In this document: positions 1-6,495 of the stretch, piece by piece
Numbering within the stretch: position 1 is the stretch's first letter
Layout: every line of letters begins with the position of its first letter
Source of the DNA: Actinomycetota bacterium
GTDB lineage: Bacteria > Actinomycetota > Actinomycetes > Nanopelagicales > Nanopelagicaceae
Assembly: GCA_009698295.1 (NCBI GenBank)
Contig: WLQO01000049.1
Coordinates: 1 to 8,067 of the forward strand
Length of the DNA: 8,067 nucleotides
Direction of reading: 5' to 3'
Notes under the pieces: model-generated
Seen by the model: only the letters and a program-made list of their open reading frames with translations
Databases searched by the model: none
What the model was told of the DNA's origin: nothing
Position numbers and translations under genes: made by a program

Positions 1-789
1 ATCAGGATCTGGAGTGCATTGTTCATCGACCAAAATTAGAGTGGCAAAACCTGCATGGTTAAAGACTCGCTGCACAGTTTCTGTACCGACGCCATGCATC
101 GCGGTGTAAACAATCTTTAATTCGCCAGGGTTAGGGGCGATCAACGCTGTGCGACGTACGTACTCTGAAATTAGATCTTCGCTGATTACGGTCCAATTCT
201 TTCCACGTGGCGCCCCAGATAGAGAGGTGATCGCGGCAATTTTTTCTGCAATAAATCTGTCAGTCGGGTTGATTATCTGCGATCCCGCGTAATCAATACC
301 ATCGGCGCTAGGTCCTATATAAACCTTGTATCCGTTATCTTGCGGAGGATTATGGCTAGCGGTAACCATAACGCCAACATCGCATTTGAGTTCATTGGTA
401 GCAAAGGCCAAAACTGGCGTTGGTAGCGGCCGCGGTAAAACAAAGACTTCAAATCCTGCTCCTGCAAATATTTCGGCGCTTTCGGCTGTGAATTCTTCAG
501 ACCCATAACGAGCATCGCGACCGATAACAACGCGCTTCATGCCACGTTCTTTCATGTAAGCAGCGATACCAAATGCCGTACGACCAACCACGGCACGATT
601 CATGCAGGCAGGTCCGGGACCAACTGGTCCCCGCAATCCAGCGGTACCAAATTGAAGAAATCCAACAAAGTATTTTTCTAGAGTTTGCTCATCACCAGAA
701 TCGAGAAGTGCAGTTAACTCAGCCGCAGTCTTTGGATCTGGATCATCCAATATCCAGGCTTTAACTTCAGCTATTAATTCTGCGTTCAC
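1..789 (-). CDS. Alpha-D-phosphohexomutase family enzyme (phosphomannomutase/phosphoglucomutase or phosphopentomutase), N-terminal half
   Basis: This enzyme family moves a phosphate between C1 and C6 (or C5) of a sugar phosphate through a phosphoserine intermediate. The visible 263 residues carry FGTAGLRG at about 47-54, a Gly/Pro-rich stretch followed by MNRAVV (63-68), VIGRDAR (88-94), and the active-site loop TASHNPPQDNGYK with the phosphorylated serine at Ser145. YTAMHGVG (228-235) marks the start of the second domain. Family members of this kind are about 530-560 residues, so the C-terminal half lies beyond base 1. The start is GTG at 789, 18 bases after the PNP stop, with a weak AGG about 9 bases upstream; no ATG lies before the conserved region. 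It is the last visible gene of the minus-strand operon. The FGTAGLR signature and the PNP neighbour resemble actinobacterial PmmB and animal PGM2, so ribose-phosphate mutase activity is possible. The exact substrate cannot be read from sequence. Confidence 0.9.
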   Translation of the reverse strand, partial: MNAELIAEVKAWILDDPDPKTAAELTALLDSGDEQTLEKYFVGFLQFGTAGLRGPVGPGPACMNRAVVGRTAFGIAAYMKERGMKRVVIGRDARYGSEEFTAESAEIFAGAGFEVFVLPRPLPTPVLAFATNELKCDVGVMVTASHNPPQDNGYKVYIGPSADGIDYAGSQIINPTDRFIAEKIAAITSLSGAPRGKNWTVISEDLISEYVRRTALIAPNPGELKIVYTAMHGVGTETVQRVFNHAGFATLILVDEQCTPDPD

Positions 790-807
790 GAGTACAGCCT
801 AATGAGA

Positions 808-1638
808 TTAAATCAGGTTGGGAATTACAGATTTCATTAGCGCGCCCATGCGAGTTGCGGCAGCTTTTCCTGCGGCTATTACTTCCTCGTGATTGAGTTT
901 TTCTCCAGTGACGCCAGCGGCGGCATTTGTAACCAGCGATATCGCCAAAACTTCAGCTCCCAGAGCATGTGCTGCAATCGCTTCCGGAACCGTTGACATA
1001 CCGACTAGGTCCGCACCCATCCCACGCATCATTAAAATTTCGGCAGGCGTTTCATAAGTTGGCCCGCGCCAATGTACATAAACGCCTTCTTCGAGTGAAG
1101 AGTCAGCGCTTTTAACAATTGCGCGCAAGCGTTTACTGTAAAGATCCGTTAAATCTATAAAGGTTGCACCTACGAGCGGGGTGGCTGCAGTGAGCGAGAT
1201 ATGGTCACGGATTAATACTGGTTGGCCAACTTTGTAATTTGTATTTATTCCGCCACAAGCATTAGTCAGAAGAATTACTTTGCATCCAGCTTTTACCGCG
1301 GTGCGGACTCCGTGTACTACCGGCTCCATACCTTTACCTTCATATAAATGTGTACGACCTAAGAAGACTAATGCGCGAATAGTCTTGCCGCCTTCTTTAA
1401 TCTCGTAACTACGTACTTTGCCAGAATGTCCCTCAACGGCAGGTGGAAGAAAACCAGTTAATTCTTCAGCATTACATTCATATACCGGTTCACCAAGTGC
1501 ATCAACTGCAGTAACCCAACCAGAACCCATAACTAAAGCAATATCGTGGCTCGCAAACCCGGTTCGATCTGCTATTTCAGATGCAGCTTGAGTGGCTGCT
1601 TGCAGTGGGTCAGAGTAGAGAAGATCAGTTGATGTCAT
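808..1638 (-). CDS. Purine nucleoside phosphorylase, trimeric (PNP) class
   Basis: This cytosolic salvage enzyme splits (deoxy)inosine or (deoxy)guanosine with phosphate into the free purine and (deoxy)ribose-1-phosphate. The 276-residue length fits the trimeric PNP family. Visible signatures are MGSGW (37-41, phosphate-binding serine), GRTHLYEG (94-101, Arg and His of the phosphate site), LTNACGGIN (124-132), GPTYETPAEI (192-201, with the purine-contacting Glu196), VGMSTVPE (212-219, Ser215) and SLVTNAAAG (234-242, purine-contacting Asn238). The ATG overlaps the accA stop as ATGA (1635-1638), with no Shine-Dalgarno, so translation is probably coupled to accA. It is followed after 18 bases by the phosphohexomutase, the same pairing as deoD-pmmB in mycobacteria. 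It should not be confused with MTA phosphorylase: the Asn in SLVTN and the overall sequence fit PNP. The symbol punA or deoD is used for orthologues. Confidence 0.95.
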   Translation of the reverse strand: MTSTDLLYSDPLQAATQAASEIADRTGFASHDIALVMGSGWVTAVDALGEPVYECNAEELTGFLPPAVEGHSGKVRSYEIKEGGKTIRALVFLGRTHLYEGKGMEPVVHGVRTAVKAGCKVILLTNACGGINTNYKVGQPVLIRDHISLTAATPLVGATFIDLTDLYSKRLRAIVKSADSSLEEGVYVHWRGPTYETPAEILMMRGMGADLVGMSTVPEAIAAHALGAEVLAISLVTNAAAGVTGEKLNHEEVIAAGKAAATRMGALMKSVIPNLI

Positions 1639-3353
1639 GCATCAATAATGTCACAGAGCACGGTACCGCTAGATACAGTCTCACCGACGATCGCTGTGAG
1701 ATTAGCAATTGTTCCTGACTTATGAGCAATTAGCGGCTGCTCCATTTTCATCGCCTCAAGAACTATTACTAAATCTCCGACTTCGACTTTCTGTCCAAGT
1801 TCAACGGCAATCTTTACTACGGTTCCTTGCATCGGGCTCGTTAACCCAGTGCCACCTGCGCCACCAATTTTGGATTGCTTAGCCCGATGGCGCTTCACAA
1901 CGGGTTCTGGCGTGTGGAGTTTTACCTCAAAGCGTTTGCCATTTACTTCAGCGATTAAGTGCTCGGCAGCAACACGAGTAGTAACCGGAGCAACTGTTTG
2001 CGTAAAGGCAGGAATCTCATTCTTAAATTCATTTTCTATGTAACTGGTGTAAACCCGAAAATCCTCGGTGTAAGAAGGATCTTGCAAGATCGCACGATGG
2101 AAGGGAATTGCGGTAGCCAACCCATCTACTTCAAATTCAGCTAAAGCACGTCGGGCGCGTTCAATGGCTTCTTTTCTGGTTGCGCCAGTGACAATTAACT
2201 TAGCAAGCAAGGAATCGAAATTTCCGCCAATTGTGTCGCCATTTTTAAATCCGGCATCAACACGCACACCAGGACCAGTTGGCAAATTCCATTTAGTAAT
2301 CCGGCCAGGTGCAGGCAAGAATGAACGACCAGGGTCTTCACCATTGATTCGAAACTCAAGTGAATGTCCGCGAATTATTGGGTCATCGAAGCCAAGACTC
2401 TCACCCATAGCAATTCGGAATTGTTCACGAACTAGATCTATTCCCGTAACTTCTTCGCTCACGGGGTGTTCTACTTGCAGACGTGTATTGACTTCAAGAA
2501 ATGAAATAGTTCCGTCATTACCAACTAAGAATTCGCAGGTGCCTGCTCCAACATAACCCGCTTCTTTCATGATCGCTTTACTTGAGCGGTAAAGTTCCTC
2601 ATTTTGCGCATCTGTTAAGAATGGTGCCGGTGCTTCTTCCACCAACTTCTGATGGCGACGTTGCAGTGAGCAATCGCGTGTACTGACTACAACGGCACGG
2701 CCGTGCTTATCGACGAGAACTTGTGTCTCAACGTGACGTGGTTTATCAAGATAGCGCTCAACAAAACATTCACCGCGCCCAAATCCAGCGATTGCTTCAC
2801 GAACAGCAGATGCAAAGAGTTCTGGGATCTCTTCCATTGTGTGCGCAACTTTTAAACCACGACCGCCGCCACCGAAGGCAGCCTTGATCGCAACCGGTAG
2901 CCCGTGCTCTTTTGCAAAAGCGGTTACTTCTTCATGTCCAGCAACTGGGTCTTTCGTTCCGGCAACAAGTGGCGCACCTGCCTTGGCAGCGATTCGACGT
3001 GCGGAGACTTTATCGCCAAGGGCGCTGATCGCAGCAGGCGGCGGCCCAATCCAAATTAATCCAGCATCGATTACAGCTTGTGCAAAATCTGCCCGCTCGG
3101 ATAGAAATCCATAACCAGGGTGAATCGCATCTGCGCCAGAGTCTTTAGCTGCAGCAATAATCTTTGAAATATCTAAATAAGTTTGGGTGGCGGTTACGCC
3201 ATTTAGAGAAAATGCAAAATCTGCGCTCTTTGTGTGAATCGCATCGCGATCTTCGTCAGAGTAAACAGCGACGCTTTCAATTCCGTGGTCACGGCAGGCA
3301 CGAATAACTCGAACTGCAATCTCACCTCGGTTGGCGATCAAAACGCGTTTCAT
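1635..3353 (-). CDS. accA: Acyl-CoA carboxylase alpha subunit: biotin carboxylase fused to biotin carboxyl carrier domain
   Basis: This subunit uses ATP and bicarbonate to carboxylate its own biotin, which then delivers CO2 to the AccD subunit. In the 572 residues the biotin carboxylase N domain comes first (MKRVLIANRGEIAVR). An ATP-grasp domain follows, with the glycine loop AFGGGGRG (159-166), STRDCSLQRRHQK (224-236) and FLEVNTRLQVEHP (285-297, metal- and substrate-binding Glu and Asn). The C-terminal BC domain has EFRINGED near 333. A Lys/Gly/Ala-rich linker lies around 487-503, and the biotinyl domain has EAMKM with Lys536, 36 residues from the end, as the biotinylation site. I chose ATG at 3353, not the upstream in-frame TTG at 3377, because AAAGGAG sits 5 bases before the ATG, MKRVLIANRG is the family N-terminus, and the ATG overlaps the maf stop as ATGA. 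Orthologues are called accA3, accA1 or bccA. Confidence 0.96.
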   Translation of the reverse strand: MKRVLIANRGEIAVRVIRACRDHGIESVAVYSDEDRDAIHTKSADFAFSLNGVTATQTYLDISKIIAAAKDSGADAIHPGYGFLSERADFAQAVIDAGLIWIGPPPAAISALGDKVSARRIAAKAGAPLVAGTKDPVAGHEEVTAFAKEHGLPVAIKAAFGGGGRGLKVAHTMEEIPELFASAVREAIAGFGRGECFVERYLDKPRHVETQVLVDKHGRAVVVSTRDCSLQRRHQKLVEEAPAPFLTDAQNEELYRSSKAIMKEAGYVGAGTCEFLVGNDGTISFLEVNTRLQVEHPVSEEVTGIDLVREQFRIAMGESLGFDDPIIRGHSLEFRINGEDPGRSFLPAPGRITKWNLPTGPGVRVDAGFKNGDTIGGNFDSLLAKLIVTGATRKEAIERARRALAEFEVDGLATAIPFHRAILQDPSYTEDFRVYTSYIENEFKNEIPAFTQTVAPVTTRVAAEHLIAEVNGKRFEVKLHTPEPVVKRHRAKQSKIGGAGGTGLTSPMQGTVVKIAVELGQKVEVGDLVIVLEAMKMEQPLIAHKSGTIANLTAIVGETVSSGTVLCDIIDA

Positions 3354-3952
3354 CGCATCTCCTTTACTTGAGGCCAAGAATAGCCAAGTTGTGACATGGC
3401 AGATCTAAAAAAGGGCATAGATATCCCGACCACATTTGTGTAATCGCCTTCAATCAATGGAATGAAGGGCGAACCAAATCCATCTAATGTGAAACCTCCA
3501 GCAACATGCAATGGTTCTTCAGATGCGATGTAATCATCGATCTCATCGCTACTCATTTTAGAAAAAGTGACCTTGGTAGTTACGCGATCGGCGATTTCAC
3601 GCCCCTGCTCTGTATCGATAATGCAGTGGCCGGTATGAAGTAACCCGCTCCTGCCGCTAATCGCAAGTGCGCGCTCTCTTGCGATATCTGGTGAACCTGG
3701 TTTGCCAAAGGAAACGCCATCGACATCAAATGTTGAATCGCAACCAATAATGATTGCTGGAAAATCAATTTGTTCTCTGATGGTGTGGGCCTTGGTAACT
3801 GCTAACGCGATAACCATATCAGCGGGGGTCATAGCGTTAAAAAAATCAGTCTCTTCATCTACATGGCTAACCATTACCAATGGAGTAATACCTGCGCCTT
3901 CAAGTAAGCGGCGACGCGAAGATGACTGTGAAGCAAGAACAATTTTCGGCAT
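3350..3952 (-). CDS. maf: Maf family nucleoside triphosphate pyrophosphatase
   Basis: Maf proteins hydrolyse non-canonical or canonical nucleoside triphosphates to monophosphates plus pyrophosphate, a house-cleaning role in the cytosol. The 200-residue protein starts KIVLASQSSSRRRLL, the N-terminal substrate loop with its conserved Arg residues. VDEETDF follows at 31-37, and IIGCDSTF with the expected catalytic Asp72. FGKPGSP is at 82-88, SGRSGLLHTGHC in the middle, and EGDYTNVVGISMP near the C-terminus. The loop reads SSSRRR where many relatives have SPRR; actinobacterial members vary here. The start ATG overlaps the accE stop by one base (TAATG), with GGAG 12 bases upstream. Its end overlaps accA by 4 bases. 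Sitting between carboxylase subunit genes is the usual place for maf in Actinobacteria; no mechanistic link to the carboxylase is known to me. Exact nucleotide preference cannot be predicted. Confidence 0.92.
   Translation of the reverse strand: MPKIVLASQSSSRRRLLEGAGITPLVMVSHVDEETDFFNAMTPADMVIALAVTKAHTIREQIDFPAIIIGCDSTFDVDGVSFGKPGSPDIARERALAISGRSGLLHTGHCIIDTEQGREIADRVTTKVTFSKMSSDEIDDYIASEEPLHVAGGFTLDGFGSPFIPLIEGDYTNVVGISMPFFRSAMSQLGYSWPQVKEMR
3359..3365 (-). promoter_or_regulatory. Ribosome binding site of accA
   Basis: AAAGGAG ends 5 bases before the ATG at 3353. It is the strongest Shine-Dalgarno match in the minus-strand operon and lies within the last codons of maf. It decides the accA start against the TTG at 3377. 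It also suggests that accA receives independent ribosome loading in addition to coupling with maf. Confidence 0.8.
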
Positions 3953-4137
3953 TATTTAGATTTTCTCCGAGCGCCGAAAGTAATCTGATGCGGTAATGGT
4001 TCACGCAGCTGCGGCAAACCGAAGACGCTACGTTTGACCACAGGAGTCAGATCTTGCAACTGATGTCGATCCAGCGCAGACTTAAGCGCTAGTAACTCTT
4101 CATTGCTTGGATTTCCAGATGTAACAGTAAATTTCAT
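3952..4137 (-). CDS. Acyl-CoA carboxylase epsilon-like subunit (small)
   Basis: The 61-residue protein is basic at its C-terminus (GARRKSK). It has a short beta-like start (KFTVTSGNPS) followed by a helix EELLALKSAL, then a linker and LREPLP. This matches my recollection of the actinobacterial epsilon-subunit pattern (G-P/S-x-EEL-A-L near the N-terminus, R-x-P-L near the C-terminus). The epsilon subunit binds and stimulates the AccA-AccD complex. Position is strong evidence: it lies directly between accD and maf and overlaps each by one base (TAATG at both ends), as accE5 does in mycobacteria. No clear Shine-Dalgarno is present, so translation is likely coupled to accD. The length resembles Streptomyces AccE (about 65 residues) and is much shorter than mycobacterial AccE5. 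Function is assigned mainly by context plus weak motif similarity. accE would be the matching symbol. Confidence 0.78.
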   Translation of the reverse strand: MKFTVTSGNPSNEELLALKSALDRHQLQDLTPVVKRSVFGLPQLREPLPHQITFGARRKSK

Positions 4138-5708
4138 TACAGCGGAATATTTCCGTGCTTACGTGCCGGCAAGGTATCGCGCTTAGTCTTTAAGGTGCGG
4201 AAAGCCTTCGTGATGTAAGCACGTGATTGGTGTGGCTCAATGACGCTATCGATCGTGCCGCGTTCAGCTGCCGCATAAGGATTAGAAAGCGTTTCTGTAT
4301 ATTCGGAAACTAATTCAGCGCGCACCTTGTCAGGATTTTTAGCTTCCGCGATCTCCTTGCGATAGAGAATATTGACAGCGCCTTGCGCGCCCATAACGGC
4401 AATCTCAGCGCTGGGCCAAGCAAAGTTGATATCGCTGCCCAAATATTTGGAACCCATAACAATAAATGCGCCGCCATAGGCTTTACGCGTAATTAAAGTA
4501 ACAAGCGGTACAGAAGCTTCGGCATATGCATACAGCAACTTTGCGCCACGGCGAATAATGCCATTCCACTCTTGCTCTGTTCCAGGTAAGAATCCGGGAA
4601 CATCAACCAATGTCAGAATCGGAATATTAAAAGCATCGCAGAAGCGAAGGAAGCGTGCCGCCTTCTCGCTGGAGTTGATATCTAAGGTTCCGGCTAATTG
4701 CGATGGTTGATTTGCAATAATTCCAATTGATTCGCCTTCAATACGTGCAAAACCAACGATGATATTTGGCGCATACAAGGCATGTACTTCTAAGAATTCT
4801 CCTTCATCAACCAAAGTTGTGATCAAAGCCTTCATGTCATATGGCTGATTAGGGCTATCTGGAATCAAGTTATTTAGAGCGATATCTTCTGCGCTTTCAT
4901 CCAAGGTCTGTGTTGGCGGAAGATGAGGCGCGCCATCCATATTATTTGATGGCAAATAAGAAAGCAGAGCTTTTACATAATCAATCGCATCTGCTTCGCT
5001 ATCTGCTAGATAGTGCGCGTTTCCAGAGCGAGTGTTATGGGTGAGCGCTCCGCCGAGTTCTTCCATTTCTACATCTTCACCAGTAACAGTTTTAATCACA
5101 TCAGGTCCGGTGATGAACATATGTGAAGTTTCATTAACCATCACGGTGAAATCTGTTAGCGCAGGTGAGTAGGCAGAACCACCAGCACATGGCCCCAAGA
5201 TCAAAGAAATCTGTGGAATAACGCCAGATGAACGTGTATTCAGTCGGAAGATCTTTCCGTAACCATTTAGGGATGCAACACCTTCCTGAATGCGTGCGCC
5301 ACCTGAATCGTTTATTCCGATCAATGGAATGCCGCTCTTAAGCGCAAATTCCGCAATCTTTACAATCTTTTCGGCATGCACTTCGCCAAGACTTCCGCCC
5401 ATTACTGTGAAATCTTGTGAGTACAGAGCAATTGGACGACCATCAACAGTCGCTGTTCCAATAACAACTCCATCCCCGTAAGGACGGTTCTTCTCCATAC
5501 CGAACTGTGTAGAACGGTGGCGTGCGAACTCATCAATTTCGGTGAATGAGTCAGCGTCGACTAATAAGTCGATACGTTCGCGAGCGGTCAATTTACCTTT
5601 GGCATGTTGCTTCTCCACCGCGCGGGCGGAACCACCATGGATAGCTTCTTCAACACGAAGACGGAGATCTTCGATTTTTCCCGAAGTTGTATGCAGATCT
5701 GGGCTCAT
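4137..5708 (-). CDS. accD: Acyl-CoA carboxylase beta subunit (carboxyltransferase; acetyl/propionyl-CoA)
   Basis: This subunit transfers the carboxyl group from carboxybiotin to acetyl-CoA or propionyl-CoA, giving malonyl-CoA or methylmalonyl-CoA for fatty-acid and lipid synthesis. The 523 residues form two crotonase-like domains. The N-terminal one has VEKQHAKGKLTARERID (31-47), DSGGARIQEG (134-143) and LGPCAGGSAYSPAL (171-184, oxyanion hole). The C-terminal one has VDVPGFLPGTEQE (368-380), RKAYGGAFIVMGSK (408-421) and WPSAEIAVMGAQGAV (431-445). The C-terminus RKHGNIPL is the family ending. The residue aligned with the known acyl-specificity position is Ile416, which favours acetyl-CoA acceptance over strict propionyl-CoA use. 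ATG at 5708 fits the family N-terminus (HTTSGKIEDLR). It has no Shine-Dalgarno and only an 18-bp gap to birA. It is the first gene of the minus-strand operon. accD5 and pccB are related names. Confidence 0.95.
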   Translation of the reverse strand: MSPDLHTTSGKIEDLRLRVEEAIHGGSARAVEKQHAKGKLTARERIDLLVDADSFTEIDEFARHRSTQFGMEKNRPYGDGVVIGTATVDGRPIALYSQDFTVMGGSLGEVHAEKIVKIAEFALKSGIPLIGINDSGGARIQEGVASLNGYGKIFRLNTRSSGVIPQISLILGPCAGGSAYSPALTDFTVMVNETSHMFITGPDVIKTVTGEDVEMEELGGALTHNTRSGNAHYLADSEADAIDYVKALLSYLPSNNMDGAPHLPPTQTLDESAEDIALNNLIPDSPNQPYDMKALITTLVDEGEFLEVHALYAPNIIVGFARIEGESIGIIANQPSQLAGTLDINSSEKAARFLRFCDAFNIPILTLVDVPGFLPGTEQEWNGIIRRGAKLLYAYAEASVPLVTLITRKAYGGAFIVMGSKYLGSDINFAWPSAEIAVMGAQGAVNILYRKEIAEAKNPDKVRAELVSEYTETLSNPYAAAERGTIDSVIEPHQSRAYITKAFRTLKTKRDTLPARKHGNIPL

Positions 5709-5745
5709 GGCTCTACGGTACTAGGCGTGGGTACATCAGCGCCAA
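5709..5745. promoter_or_regulatory. Candidate divergent (bidirectional) promoter for accD and birA
   Basis: Both operons start across only 18 bp, so their core promoters must overlap here or lie inside the opposite gene. TACGGTA at 5714-5720 reads as TACGGT on the plus strand, 7 bases before the birA GTG (5727). It reads as TACCGT on the minus strand, 6 bases before the accD ATG (5708). Both fit the loose TANNNT -10 pattern at the spacing expected for leaderless messages that begin at the start codon. Neither start has a useful Shine-Dalgarno. A possible minus-strand -35 is TTGGCG at 5745-5740, with a 19-base spacer. No convincing plus-strand -35 was found. The motif match is short and could be chance; the location of a promoter in this gap is more secure than the exact hexamers. 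Confidence 0.45.
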
Positions 5746-6491
5746 GAGCGCCACTAGATAAGGCGGTGCTCGCTTCGCTAACTTCGCAATACTGGCGGGT
5801 AAGCGTGGTTGATCTCACTGCCTCTACACAAAGCGATCTCGCCGAATTGGTTAAATCAAAATCTGTAAAATCCGGAGACGTTATTGCGACTGAATACCAA
5901 AGCGCTGGTCGTGGCAGATTAGAGCGCACTTTTGAAGCAGCGCCCGGAAGTGCGCTGCTATTTTCTTTTTACATTTCACCAAAAAGAGTTCGCGCGGAAT
6001 GGGGATTTATCTCGCACTTGGCTGCACTTACTATGCAAGAAATTATCTCTGCAGATCTAGTAAGCAAAGTTATGTTGAAATGGCCAAATGATATTTTGAT
6101 AGATGATTTCAAAGTTGCTGGATTATTAGCGCAAGCTGCAGATGATGGCGTGATTATTGGCCTCGGATTAAATGTCGCGATGGCAAAAGAGGAATTGCCA
6201 GTTGAAACTGCAACATCACTGGCAATTGCTGGTTCAAAGAAATTGGATCGTAATTTTATTCTGAGCGAGTTTCTAAATAGATTTGAAAGTAATTTTACAA
6301 AGTGGGATAGCGGTGAAGATTTCGTCGATAGCTACAGCGCAGTCTGTGCAACCTTGGGGCGCGAAGTGCAGATCGAGGTGATTGGACGGGAAAATCGCAA
6401 GGGGAAGGCGCTATCTATAAATAAAGATGGTGCGTTGCTGCTCGTAGATGGCTTTGAAGTTAACGTGGGGGATGTAGTTCATCTACGATAG
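5727..6491 (+). CDS. birA: Biotin-[acetyl-CoA-carboxylase] ligase, group I (no DNA-binding domain)
   Basis: This enzyme activates biotin with ATP to biotinyl-AMP and transfers it to the carrier lysine of biotin carboxylases, here presumably Lys536 of the adjacent AccA. From GTG at 5727 it has 254 residues. DLTASTQSDLAE (29-40) is the biotin-binding start, and the ligand loop is SAGRGRLERTF (59-69). KWPNDILI (118-125), KVAGLL with the catalytic Lys129, and GLGLNV follow. A C-terminal SH3-like domain holds LGREVQIEV and NVGDVVHL. There is no N-terminal winged helix, so it should not act as a DNA-binding repressor. The loop has Glu66 where most ligases have Gly (GRGRxGR), and Phe69 replaces the usual Trp. 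The start is uncertain. ATG 5691 and upstream codons are in frame but lie inside accD; GTG 5766 is further in. GTG 5727 keeps SAPRAPLD, typical of actinobacterial ligases. It is first in an operon with purK. Confidence 0.92.
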   Translation: MGTSAPRAPLDKAVLASLTSQYWRVSVVDLTASTQSDLAELVKSKSVKSGDVIATEYQSAGRGRLERTFEAAPGSALLFSFYISPKRVRAEWGFISHLAALTMQEIISADLVSKVMLKWPNDILIDDFKVAGLLAQAADDGVIIGLGLNVAMAKEELPVETATSLAIAGSKKLDRNFILSEFLNRFESNFTKWDSGEDFVDSYSAVCATLGREVQIEVIGRENRKGKALSINKDGALLLVDGFEVNVGDVVHLR

Positions 6492-6495
6492 CGAC

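Noticed and set aside
315..530. 71-codon minus-strand open frame with hydrophobic stretches
   Set aside because: It is an alternate frame inside the phosphohexomutase gene, which has clear catalytic motifs in the other frame.
611..621. Inverted repeat GGTCCGGGACC, considered as a hairpin or operator
   Set aside because: It encodes the Gly-Pro-rich loop of the phosphohexomutase (GPVGPGP); the symmetry follows from GGT/CCC/GGA/CCT codons and it is too short to act as a terminator, with no T-run.
2164..2556. 130-codon open frame on the plus strand
   Set aside because: It lies wholly antisense to the accA ATP-grasp region, has no recognisable motif or Shine-Dalgarno, and its composition is explained by codon bias of the opposite strand.
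2839..3114. 91-codon open frame on the plus strand
   Set aside because: Antisense shadow of accA; a Pro/Ala-rich translation with no family resemblance.
3354..3377. Longer accA beginning at TTG 3377 (8 extra residues)
   Set aside because: The extension is the out-of-frame tail of maf and includes the accA Shine-Dalgarno itself; ATG 3353 has correct spacing and the family N-terminus.
3702..3959. 85-codon open frame on the plus strand
   Set aside because: Antisense shadow of maf, ending at the maf/accE junction, with no independent signals.
5705..5929. 74-codon minus-strand open frame
   Set aside because: It lies antisense to the start of birA and overlaps the accD start in another frame; no motif supports it.
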